DNA of 64,000 nt, taken from NCBI RefSeq assembly GCF_900112475.1, contig NZ_FOLW01000005.1, forward strand, positions 1 to 64,000, read 5' to 3'. The translations under genes were made by a program, and so were the position numbers. The DNA is from Pragia fontium DSM 5563 = ATCC 49100. GTDB lineage: Bacteria; Pseudomonadota; Gammaproteobacteria; Enterobacterales; Enterobacteriaceae. Within the stretch, counting starts at the first letter, position 1. Each line of letters opens with the position of its first letter. Positions 27,058 through 35,010 of this stretch are shown one piece after another. The notes under the pieces were generated by a model, which did no database searches, was not told the DNA's origin, and saw nothing but the letters and a program-made list of their open reading frames with translations.

Positions 27058-27507
27058 ATGGTAATGAAAATGATAAATAAAAATTTAAATGAGTATAATC
27101 ATAAACATATTATTGAGTATTACTATAGCCCAAGTTCTAAAGGTTTCTACATCTCTAGTATAAATGATGATATTCCCTCTGATGTGATTAAATTATCTGA
27201 GAGTGAATACGAGATATTATTGATTGAACAATCTAAAGGTAAGGAGATTGTGTTTATTGATAATATCCTTAAGGCTCAGGAGATTATTTTGACTAAAGAG
27301 CAAGTAACATCAGTCAACAATAGAAAACGAACCTCCTTAACTGCTGAGGCAACAGAGAGAATTAATATACTACAAGATGCTATTGATTTGAATATGGACG
27401 TTTTGGGTGATAGGGATAAATTAGAACAGTGGAAGAAATATAGAATTTTATTAAGCAGAGTGGATTGTTCACAAAATACTATTCATTGGCCATATTTACC
27501 TGATTGA
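27058..27507 (+). CDS. Tail fibre assembly chaperone 2
   Basis: A 149-residue tfa-type protein. The first part (YYYSPSSKGFYISSINDDIP) and the C-terminal EQWKKYRILLSRVDCSQNT followed by IHWPYLPD match the family. Very AT-rich, as are its surroundings. The start could also be ATG at 27064 or 27070. Confidence 0.83.
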   Translation: MVMKMINKNLNEYNHKHIIEYYYSPSSKGFYISSINDDIPSDVIKLSESEYEILLIEQSKGKEIVFIDNILKAQEIILTKEQVTSVNNRKRTSLTAEATERINILQDAIDLNMDVLGDRDKLEQWKKYRILLSRVDCSQNTIHWPYLPD

Positions 27508-27581
27508 TAAATTAATTTATATATTAATTCTAATTTAATTATTTATATTTTATTTTCTAATGACTATCTTATTATTTAGAT

Positions 27582-27622
27582 AACAGTGCCTTTATGTTAG
27601 TGCATAAAGGCACTGTTTTTTT
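27582..27622 (+). terminator. Strong terminator after fibre 3 cassette
   Basis: A perfect 15-bp stem, AACAGTGCCTTTATG / CATAAAGGCACTGTT, with a six-base loop and a T run. It lies 13 bases before the start of fibre 4. Confidence 0.88.
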
Positions 27623-27634
27623 ACAGGTAAAATA

Positions 27635-28057
27635 ATGACAATCTATCAACGTCCAGATGAAAAAATCCTCGCTGAGTCATCTAAGCAGGGCGAACTAAAA
27701 GACTTCCCCGATATTTCTCGCGGTTGGGGCGTAGCTTTTGATAAAACCGGCGGTATTCCACCAATGGAGTGGTTTAATGCCTTAGGTAAACGTACCGATG
27801 AGGCTGTTCGTTACCTATTACAACGAGGTATTGCGGAATGGTCAAAAACAGAAGATTACCCAACGGGAGCCTTAGTTTCTCATAATCAAGGGGTATGGCT
27901 GGCGGAACAAAGCAGCAAAGGTGTAGAACCTAAAAACAATACGTTATGGAAGGAGACTGCATTAACTATTGAACAGATCCGTAAATTAATCCCTGTTAAT
28001 AGTGTGAATGGGAAAACGGGGAATGTGGTGTTAAATGCGGGGGATGTTGGGGCATTA
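27635..28057 (+). repeat. Fibre N-terminal direct repeat, copy C
   Basis: Nearly identical to copies A and B. Confidence 0.85.
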
Positions 28058-28669
28058 AAACAAGGGGATTTTGGACTTGGTAGTGCGAAAATAAATATTG
28101 GGGAAGGGAGTATAGATGATACTACAAGAGGGACTGGATTTTATTTAGCAAGTCCAAGGTCAGTTGGAGAGAGGCCTTATAATTATAGCTATTTTATACA
28201 TATAAAGGATACGGATGTAGCTGCTGCTCAACTTGGAATAAGATTAGATAGTAATAATATGTCATTACGTATTGCTAGAAATGGAGTTTGGACCGAATGG
28301 AATGAGTTTATTACAGCTTACGATATTGCTAATTACCTTCCAAAAATGGCTGTTTTATATCCACAGGGTACCAAAGATAATCCAATGATAATTGGTTTAA
28401 ATACCCGAGTCATTGTTGATAATCCATTTCCTGGTCATTGTGTTATATGTATGGTGGAAGTCAAATTTAAAGATAAATGGGGAGCTCCTGGATTTATTTA
28501 TTCATCAGGTGGCCATGGTACAGCAGCTTATCAATATGATGATGATAAAATTATTGTGCAAAGTGGTAATATTCAAGTCTTAAATAAGCCATACAATACA
28601 GGATCTCCTCACGCCATTGCTGATTTAACCTCTGCTCCATTTAGAGTAAAAGTTTGGAAGGTAACATAA
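27635..28669 (+). CDS. Tail fibre 4 (short)
   Basis: A 344-residue fibre, the shortest of the six. Shared module to about residue 141, then a DDTRGTGFYLASPRSVGERP segment with a TEWNEFITAYDIANYL module, and the end domain (NPMIIGLNTRVIVDNPFPGH to SAPFRVKVWKVT) related to the end of fibre 2. Its stop overlaps the start of the following assembly gene by one base. Confidence 0.84.
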   Translation: MTIYQRPDEKILAESSKQGELKDFPDISRGWGVAFDKTGGIPPMEWFNALGKRTDEAVRYLLQRGIAEWSKTEDYPTGALVSHNQGVWLAEQSSKGVEPKNNTLWKETALTIEQIRKLIPVNSVNGKTGNVVLNAGDVGALKQGDFGLGSAKINIGEGSIDDTTRGTGFYLASPRSVGERPYNYSYFIHIKDTDVAAAQLGIRLDSNNMSLRIARNGVWTEWNEFITAYDIANYLPKMAVLYPQGTKDNPMIIGLNTRVIVDNPFPGHCVICMVEVKFKDKWGAPGFIYSSGGHGTAAYQYDDDKIIVQSGNIQVLNKPYNTGSPHAIADLTSAPFRVKVWKVT

Positions 28670-29022
28670 TGAAAGTATATGCAAAAGTAAATACTTCAGA
28701 GCAACTGATTGATAGCAGCACAAGCGAATCCCTGCCATTTGACGGTTACATTAAGATGTTATCTCAGCGCCCAGCAGACGGCGATTGGCATGCCAAATTA
28801 GATGGTTTATGGCATAAGGGCGATCCGGCCATTGAGGACGCTTTTATTTCTGAGCAAATGCGTGTAATTGCTGATGAATTATTAAAACATGATGATGACG
28901 ATGATTCCGTAATAGCCACAAGACCAGCTTGGGTAGAATATAGAAAGGCATTAAGGAAATGGCGTTTTGAGCAAAATATAAATTATCCCGATCCTTCATT
29001 TAGACCTATTCAGCCTCAATAA
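28669..29022 (+). CDS. Tail fibre assembly protein 3
   Basis: A 117-residue protein coupled to fibre 4 by overlapping stop and start. MKVYAKVNTSEQLIDSSTSE was chosen as start; an upstream ATG would overlap the fibre by 16 bases. It has no clear Caudo_TAP end, but the pattern TRPAWVEYRKALRKWRFEQN followed by INYPDPSFR and its position fit a phage tail assembly chaperone of the other common type. Confidence 0.75.
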   Translation: MKVYAKVNTSEQLIDSSTSESLPFDGYIKMLSQRPADGDWHAKLDGLWHKGDPAIEDAFISEQMRVIADELLKHDDDDDSVIATRPAWVEYRKALRKWRFEQNINYPDPSFRPIQPQ

Positions 29023-29112
29023 ATTATTCCCAAATAAATTTTATATTTCATTAATTACAGTAGTTAGCGGCTATTGATTTATTCGCTGGCTATTTTTTAT
29101 GAGTAACACTCA

Positions 29113-29450
29113 ATGACAATCTATCAACGTCCAGATGAAAAAATCCTCGCTGAGTCATCAAAACAGGGGGAAGTAAAAGACTTCCCCGATATTTCTCGCG
29201 GTTGGGGAATCGTTTTTGATAAAACCGGCGGTATTCCTCCGATGGAGTGGTTTAATGCTTTAGGTAAACGTACCGATGAGGCTATTCGTTACCTATTACA
29301 GCGTGGAATTGCTGAATGGTCAAAAACGGAAGACTACCCAGTGGGCGCCGTTGTTTCTTATGATAAAAGGATATGGCTGGCGGAAAAAAACAATAAAGGC
29401 ATAGAACCAAAAATGAATACCGTATGGAGGGAAAGCGCTTTAACGATTGA
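29113..29450 (+). repeat. Fibre N-terminal direct repeat, shorter copy D
   Basis: Similar to copies A-C for about 340 bases; identity is lost before the SVNGKTG linker. Confidence 0.75.
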
Positions 29451-30585
29451 TTCAGCCAATTTTATTATCGAAGCGCCAAAAGATGGCGAACGTTACGTAA
29501 GATGTGCCGGACAATGGGTAAAAGAGGAAGCAACTCAAAGTAATTCAGAGAATATTGTTGAGCATCGATCAGATAAAGACGAGGACTTACACGTTGTCTT
29601 TGATATTCCATTGTTAAAAACATTAACGTCTGGCCGCCATATTTGGCAGGCTAAAAAGGGTTTTTGTCTTTATCTCTACTGGCAGAGTGAAGTTAGTGGT
29701 ACTGATGAGTCCGAATGGACATGTACAAAAATGCGTAATGACTATCCTTTTATATTACAGGTGGATAAGAACTCTTACTTTGATTCACCAGAATATTGGG
29801 ATGAAGAAGAACCATCAATATGTGTTGAGGGTAAGATGATACCTTATCTATCTTCCGCTGAGGTATATCCTATTTATTTTGAGATTTCAGGATGTGGCAA
29901 TGGGACGGATATTGATCTCAGTGAAAGAAAACAGAATATATCATTATGGTCCCAATATTGCAGTGGTTCAGGAACTGATGATATTCCTAATAAGGGGGTT
30001 GATACTCAAATGGATTGCGATATTCAGGCAATCAGGAGGGCTCAGGAAAACTATGGATCCAGGATTGTTGGTTATAATAATTGTAAAATGACGATTAAAG
30101 TTTCGGATGGAAGAGGGAATTTAATTGCAAGAAAAGATGGTTCTTCTGGTTATTATAGCTACTGTTCTTCTAGTGATATCACTTCTGAATATACACTACC
30201 TTATCTTCATTGGAGTGGTGTTAAACTTTTTCGCACGGAATTTCCTGATTATTTGGTCAGATTACGATGCGGTGAACAGGCAAGAAAAACCTATGATTTA
30301 GACGAGAAGAGTAATGGCAATGCAAAAATCGGATTTACTTGTGATATCGTTTCTCTTGAAGAAAATAAATATAACCGAAATCCAGAAACCTGGAAATCAT
30401 ATGACTTTAAAACCGAAAGCAATGAACTTATTCAGAAAGTAAAAAATGAAGATGCTGTTTATTTAGAACAGATTATGCCGGGAGGCATGTATTTTCAATT
30501 TTACGCTGAAGTACAATCCCAATTCAGTGCGAACAAATTCCCATTTGACGGTGCGTCAGTTGTAGCGGCACCTAAAACTCAGTAA
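29113..30585 (+). CDS. Tail fibre 5, with unusual Cys-rich C-terminal module
   Basis: A 490-residue protein. Residues 1-112 are the shared attachment module. The SVNGKTG linker is missing and replaced by SANFIIEAPKDGERYVRCAG. The remaining roughly 340 residues resemble none of the other fibres. They contain about a dozen Cys, many acidic residues and segments such as HIWQAKKGFCLYLYWQSEV, ISLWSQYCSGSGTDD and RIVGYNNCKMTIKVSDGRGN. No assembly gene follows. I do not recognise a family. It could be a different class of receptor-binding domain or a cargo domain carried on the baseplate. Confidence 0.75.
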   Translation: MTIYQRPDEKILAESSKQGEVKDFPDISRGWGIVFDKTGGIPPMEWFNALGKRTDEAIRYLLQRGIAEWSKTEDYPVGAVVSYDKRIWLAEKNNKGIEPKMNTVWRESALTIDSANFIIEAPKDGERYVRCAGQWVKEEATQSNSENIVEHRSDKDEDLHVVFDIPLLKTLTSGRHIWQAKKGFCLYLYWQSEVSGTDESEWTCTKMRNDYPFILQVDKNSYFDSPEYWDEEEPSICVEGKMIPYLSSAEVYPIYFEISGCGNGTDIDLSERKQNISLWSQYCSGSGTDDIPNKGVDTQMDCDIQAIRRAQENYGSRIVGYNNCKMTIKVSDGRGNLIARKDGSSGYYSYCSSSDITSEYTLPYLHWSGVKLFRTEFPDYLVRLRCGEQARKTYDLDEKSNGNAKIGFTCDIVSLEENKYNRNPETWKSYDFKTESNELIQKVKNEDAVYLEQIMPGGMYFQFYAEVQSQFSANKFPFDGASVVAAPKTQ

Positions 30586-30722
30586 AAACATAGCTTCAGT
30601 TTTTCCTTAACCTCCTTCTTTCTATAAATGAAGTTAATAAGATTAACTTACAGATATATTAATACCGATTATTCGTCGGATTTTTTGCGTACTTATTAAA
30701 TAAAAATATATGGATAAAAATT
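30586..30722. other. Intergenic gap between fibres 5 and 6
   Basis: 137 AT-rich bases. No assembly gene or clear terminator seen. Confidence 0.4.
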
Positions 30723-31142
30723 ATGACTATCTATCAGCGGCCAGATGAAAAAATTCTTGCTGAATCATCAAAGCAAGATGAAGTAAAACCATTCCCCGAT
30801 ATTTCTCGCGGCTGGGGCGTGGCTTTTGATAAAACCGGCGGTATTCCACCGATGGAGTGGTTTAATGCCTTAGGCCAACGTACCGATGAAGCCATTCGTT
30901 ACCTGTTACAACGAGGTATTGCCGAATGGTCAAAAACGGAAGACTATCCCGCTGGGGCGCTAGTTTCTTATAACAAAGATGTTTGGCTAGCAGAACGAAA
31001 TAGTAAAGGAATAGAACCAAAAGCTAATACCGTGTGGAAAGAAACTGCGTTAACCATTGAACAGATTAAAAAACTTATTCCGGTAAATAGTGTTAATGGT
31101 AAAACGGGGAGTTTGGTATTAAACGCTAGTGATGTTGGAGCA
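30723..31142 (+). repeat. Fibre N-terminal direct repeat, diverged copy E
   Basis: Same module with more substitutions than copies A-C, so older or under separate exchange. Confidence 0.75.
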
Positions 31143-32189
31143 GTAAGTAAATCTGGTGATACCATGTCTGGCGAGCTTAAAACAACTAACTTAGATGCTC
31201 ACCGAATTATGGTTAAGAATCGAGCGGCAATTTCAAGGTTTGATGGTTATGATTATTATATATTGTTTACTAATAATAACGATCCCCATGGCACCTGGAA
31301 TTCCTTAAGGCCGATTAGACTAAATTGGCAAAGTGGTCAGGTAACGTTTAATCATGGTATTAATACTAATTCAATGCTTGATAATTCAACTAATATTGGT
31401 AGAACCAATGGCTCACCAATGAAATCTATTTCATCAGATGATGATATTCTATCTTTGCCTATTGGGGCAAAGTTTATGTGTGTTCAATCGGGTGGGTATC
31501 AATTGCCGATATCTTATGGCTATATTGAAAAGATATGTAATAGAGATATTGGGCAGGGATTTGGTTGTATGTTCTATTCTTATCAGAGTTCTAGACTTTG
31601 GTATGGTTATAAAATGAATACCGATAGTCGTCTAGTTTGGAAGGAAATTATTACAACGGATAATATTAGCCGCCATATAGAGAAAACAACAGTTGGTTCT
31701 ATTCAATTATTGCCTTTTAGAAAGAATGAATTACCTGTTGGTTGGTATTTTACTAATGGTGATAAGTATTCGTTAACATCTGTTCAAGGGAAGGCGCTTA
31801 ACTCTTTATCTATATCATTTAAGACTGACTGGGGTATTAAAGTAATAAATAATACCATTAATTTACCTAATCTCTTTCATTCAGATGGGCGAGGTGTATT
31901 TTTGAGATCGGTTGATGGCATTTCAAGACAGGTTGGTCATATTCAGGATGATGCTATTCGGAATATTAATGGTGTTATTAATAATGTCAGTGATGGCCGA
32001 GGAGGGAGTAATGTTATCAGTTCTGGTGCATTTAAAACGACAAAAGCGATAAAAGGTCATCAGAATGGTACGTCTGGTTATACGCAAGTTTCTGAATTAA
32101 CATTTGATGCATCATTTACTGTTCCAACAGCTGAAGAAAATCGCCCTTTAAATATGGGAATGACGCCTGCAATTTATTTAGGCATTTAG
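30723..32189 (+). CDS. Tail fibre 6, with collar-like tip
   Basis: A 488-residue fibre. The shared module is more divergent here (SSKQDEVKPFPDISRGWGV), then the linker SVNGKTGSLVLNASDVGAV. The middle includes GDTMSGELKTTNLDAHRIMV and SNWQ-like repeats replaced by SRLVWKEIITTDNISRHIE. The end contains a tail-collar-type tip (RKNELPVGWYFTNGDKYSLT to RPLNMGMTPAIYLGI), as in Mu and P2-like fibres. It is followed after two bases by its assembly gene. Confidence 0.84.
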   Translation: MTIYQRPDEKILAESSKQDEVKPFPDISRGWGVAFDKTGGIPPMEWFNALGQRTDEAIRYLLQRGIAEWSKTEDYPAGALVSYNKDVWLAERNSKGIEPKANTVWKETALTIEQIKKLIPVNSVNGKTGSLVLNASDVGAVSKSGDTMSGELKTTNLDAHRIMVKNRAAISRFDGYDYYILFTNNNDPHGTWNSLRPIRLNWQSGQVTFNHGINTNSMLDNSTNIGRTNGSPMKSISSDDDILSLPIGAKFMCVQSGGYQLPISYGYIEKICNRDIGQGFGCMFYSYQSSRLWYGYKMNTDSRLVWKEIITTDNISRHIEKTTVGSIQLLPFRKNELPVGWYFTNGDKYSLTSVQGKALNSLSISFKTDWGIKVINNTINLPNLFHSDGRGVFLRSVDGISRQVGHIQDDAIRNINGVINNVSDGRGGSNVISSGAFKTTKAIKGHQNGTSGYTQVSELTFDASFTVPTAEENRPLNMGMTPAIYLGI

Positions 32190-32191
32190 CT

Positions 32192-32728
32192 ATGACAACA
32201 ACTAACTATTATTTTGATGATAGGCACTGTTATCGACCCTATACATTTTCATTAGAGGCAAATAGCGACTCACTTACTCCGGATAATGCATTACGTATTG
32301 TGCCTGAATTTAAAGCGGGCTACTGGCCGTGCGAGGCAAATGGTCAGTGGCAATTAATCATCGATTTACGAGGTAAAATAGCCTACTCAACGGAGACGAA
32401 AGAAAGTATTGTTATTCATCAAGTTGGTGATGTTCCCGTGGGATATACATTACAGAAACCACAACCTTTTGACTTTTGGGATGGCGAACGCTGGATTGAG
32501 GATATTGAACAGAAGTCTAGCTATGTAATAGAACAACAAACAGAGCGAAAGAACACGTTATTACAAGAGGCTAATTATCAAATTGAGTTGTTAAAGGATG
32601 CAATAAATCTGGATCTTGCAGAAAGCAACGATCAAGAAAAATTATTACAATGGAAGAAGTATCGAGTGTTATTAAATCGGTTGGTCATCGCTAATCCTTC
32701 AGATATTGTTTGGCCAGAAAAACCATAA
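32192..32728 (+). CDS. Tail fibre assembly chaperone 4 (last gene of the locus)
   Basis: A 178-residue Caudo_TAP protein: GQWQLIIDLRGKIAYSTETK, LQKPQPFDFWDGERWIEDIE and the end LLQWKKYRVLLNRLVIANPS. It pairs with fibre 6. After it the phage-like region ends, and no copy of the tRNA-Asp end or integrase is found. Confidence 0.87.
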   Translation: MTTTNYYFDDRHCYRPYTFSLEANSDSLTPDNALRIVPEFKAGYWPCEANGQWQLIIDLRGKIAYSTETKESIVIHQVGDVPVGYTLQKPQPFDFWDGERWIEDIEQKSSYVIEQQTERKNTLLQEANYQIELLKDAINLDLAESNDQEKLLQWKKYRVLLNRLVIANPSDIVWPEKP

Positions 32729-32883
32729 AGCTGATAGATAAGATTCTTCGGTTGTCCTGTTTCAAATAGCAACAACAAACCTATTTCTTGAATTCCACAC
32801 ATTTCTCTTTACACCAACGCGCGAATTAGTCTTAATCTTGCGGTAAGTTAATCCTGTCATTGTTCCGATTTCCAAAGGTCGCT

Positions 32884-33492
32884 ATGTGGTTCTTAAAATT
32901 ACTGTTCAAGAAAAAATTTGATGCTGAATTTGTTACCGGTTTTTTTCAGGTTCTATCTGAGCGTATTGCCGGTTTAGAACTGGTCTGGAAAAAAGGCGGT
33001 AGTGTGGTGGCGCAAGAAAGTGCCTCTTCTGCGGTAATTAAGAAGGGTAAAAAAGTGCTATTTTCTCAGGGGCCGCGCAGTGGATGGGTTGATCCGTTTA
33101 TAGCAGGAGACGATCGCCAAGCGTTGATAGATGTGACTCAACAGTTTCAGCTTGGTCGGGAGAAACCCAGCTATATGTTAGGCATAGCATGTATGGTGAT
33201 CTATCTGGTGATTGTTTTTGGCACACTGGGAATGTCAGAGCGTGATGCCACCATCAGTATGATCTATAACATTAGCGTTATTGCTGCGTTGGCGACGACC
33301 GGATTGATGGTTTTCAGTTATCGGGCAAACTGGTCTCATAATATTCGTAGCGTTTGTGCCACGTTGTGGGTGTTGGCGATTATTGTTGCTGCACTTTCTT
33401 CGGTGTTACTGTTGCCATTGGTGTGGGCCGCTAATCGGCAACAGTTGAATCGCCTATATCCTCAGGATAGCCAAAACAGCAATACAGAATAA
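32884..33492 (+). CDS. Membrane protein of unknown function
   Basis: A 202-residue protein starting MWFLKLLFKKKFDAEF. The start was chosen because AAAGG lies 8 bases upstream; an ATG 24 bases earlier is in frame. A soluble, basic N-terminal part (about 95 residues, including GSVVAQESASSAVIKKGKK) precedes three transmembrane segments: YMLGIACMVIYLVIVFG, YNISVIAALATTGLMVF and LWVLAIIVAALSSVLLLPLV. I recognise no family. It lies between the phage-tail locus and gmhA, so it is either the first right-flank gene or an accessory of the locus. Confidence 0.6.
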   Translation: MWFLKLLFKKKFDAEFVTGFFQVLSERIAGLELVWKKGGSVVAQESASSAVIKKGKKVLFSQGPRSGWVDPFIAGDDRQALIDVTQQFQLGREKPSYMLGIACMVIYLVIVFGTLGMSERDATISMIYNISVIAALATTGLMVFSYRANWSHNIRSVCATLWVLAIIVAALSSVLLLPLVWAANRQQLNRLYPQDSQNSNTE

Positions 33493-33600
33493 CATCAGTT
33501 AAGGCGGCATAGGATTATGGGGCTTCTCGCTAGGGCTGCTATCCGCTAAACTAGACGGTTAATGACTTACCAATATTGATGAATAAAAAAGAGGTTTTTC

Positions 33601-34179
33601 ATGTATCAGGATTTAATCCGTAGTGAATTAGATGAAGCTGCGCAAGTATTACAAAAATTCCTCAGTGATGACGCCAATATTGAATTGATACAGCGCGCGG
33701 CGTTATTGCTGGCTGATTCATTTAAAGCTGGTGGTAAGGTATTGTCCTGCGGTAATGGTGGTTCTCACTGTGATGCCATGCATTTTGCGGAAGAGTTAAC
33801 TGGTCGTTATCGTGAAAACCGTCCTGGCTATCCGGCTATTGCTATTTCCGATCCTAGCCATATCTCCTGCGTCAGTAATGATTTTGGCTATGACTATGTT
33901 TTTTCCCGTTATCTGGAAGCCGTTGGCCGTGAAGGGGATGTCCTGTTTGGCCTATCCACTTCTGGAAATTCCGCTAATATTTTAAAAGCAATTGATGCTG
34001 CCCGAGCAAAAGGCATGAAAGTGATTGTTTTGACCGGTAAAGATGGTGGCAAAATGGATGGCTTAGCCGATGTAGAGATTCGTGTTCCTCATTTTGGCTA
34101 TGCCGATCGTATTCAGGAAATACACATTAAAGTGATTCATATCCTGATGTTGTTAGTTGAAAAAGAGATGGTTAAATAA
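33601..34179 (+). CDS. gmhA: Sedoheptulose-7-phosphate isomerase
   Basis: A 192-residue SIS-domain enzyme, the same length as E. coli GmhA/LpcA, which converts sedoheptulose 7-phosphate to D-glycero-D-manno-heptose 7-phosphate for LPS inner core. Key segments are [36 protein letters not shown] and the C-terminal [17 protein letters not shown] with the metal/active-site residues. It marks the resumption of the conserved E. coli order after the phage-tail locus. Heptose-containing core is a frequent tailocin receptor. Confidence 0.97.
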   Translation: MYQDLIRSELDEAAQVLQKFLSDDANIELIQRAALLLADSFKAGGKVLSCGNGGSHCDAMHFAEELTGRYRENRPGYPAIAISDPSHISCVSNDFGYDYVFSRYLEAVGREGDVLFGLSTSGNSANILKAIDAARAKGMKVIVLTGKDGGKMDGLADVEIRVPHFGYADRIQEIHIKVIHILMLLVEKEMVK

Positions 34180-34233
34180 GCATCTCAGTGTTTGATTATG
34201 CTGTCGTAAGTTGTTGCGGAGAGGGAGAGCGGG

Positions 34234-35001
34234 ATGTGTGAGTTACTTGGAATGAGCGCGAATGTGCCGACGGATATCTGCTTCAGCTTTACTGGATTAA
34301 TGCAGCGTGGTGGGCGTACCGGCCCGCATAAAGATGGCTGGGGAATTACCTTTTATGAAGGGAAAGGGTGCCGGACATTTCGTGACCCTCAACCCAGCTA
34401 TAATTCACCGATTGCCAAGCTGGTGCAGGACTACCCCATAAAATCCTGTGCGGTTATCTCCCATATTCGTCAGGCTAATCGTGGTGCGGTGGCGCTGGAA
34501 AATACCCATCCTTTTACCCGTGAACTCTGGGGGCGTAACTGGACGTTTGCCCATAATGGACAATTGACGGGCTACCGTAGTTTGAAAACGCCGTTTTTTC
34601 AGCCGATTGGTGAAACCGATAGCGAGTATGCGTTTTGTTGGATACTTGAACAGTTGAAGCAGCGTTACCCGCGCAAGCCGGCTAATTGGCCAGCAGTATT
34701 CAAATTTATCGCTAGCTGTGCCGAACAACTCAGGAAGAAGGGCGTATTTAATATGCTGCTTTCTGACGGCCATTATGTCATGGCTTACTGTTCAACTAAT
34801 TTGCACTGGTTAACGCGTCGGGCACCTTTTGGTAAGGCAACCTTATTGGATGAGGATGTGGAGATTGATTTTCAGCAGGAGACCACAGCGAATGATGTGG
34901 TTACGCTGATTGCTACTCAGCCCTTAACGGGAAATGAACAGTGGCAAAAAATCCAAGCGGGAGATTTTGCCCTGTTTCATTTTGGTGAACGCGTACTCTA
35001 G
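34234..35001 (+). CDS. yafJ: Class II glutamine amidotransferase-like protein YafJ
   Basis: A 255-residue protein with an N-terminal nucleophile Cys2 (MCELLGMSANVPTD) and the glutaminase pattern GPHKDGWGITFYEGKG, SHIRQANRG and FAHNGQLTGYR. It is the same length and position (after gmhA) as E. coli YafJ. The physiological acceptor is unknown. It lies 9 bases from the convergent yafK stop. Confidence 0.95.
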   Translation: MCELLGMSANVPTDICFSFTGLMQRGGRTGPHKDGWGITFYEGKGCRTFRDPQPSYNSPIAKLVQDYPIKSCAVISHIRQANRGAVALENTHPFTRELWGRNWTFAHNGQLTGYRSLKTPFFQPIGETDSEYAFCWILEQLKQRYPRKPANWPAVFKFIASCAEQLRKKGVFNMLLSDGHYVMAYCSTNLHWLTRRAPFGKATLLDEDVEIDFQQETTANDVVTLIATQPLTGNEQWQKIQAGDFALFHFGERVL

Positions 35002-35010
35002 TTTTACTGG

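Noticed and set aside
21588-32728. Fibre array as a DNA inversion (shufflon or Gin-type) system
   Set aside because: All fibre genes point the same way, and no invertase gene or inverted crossover site was seen.
10076-32883. tRNA-Asp as an attachment site with a second copy at the right end of the phage-like region
   Set aside because: I found no repeat of the tRNA 3' end between 32729 and 32883 and no integrase.
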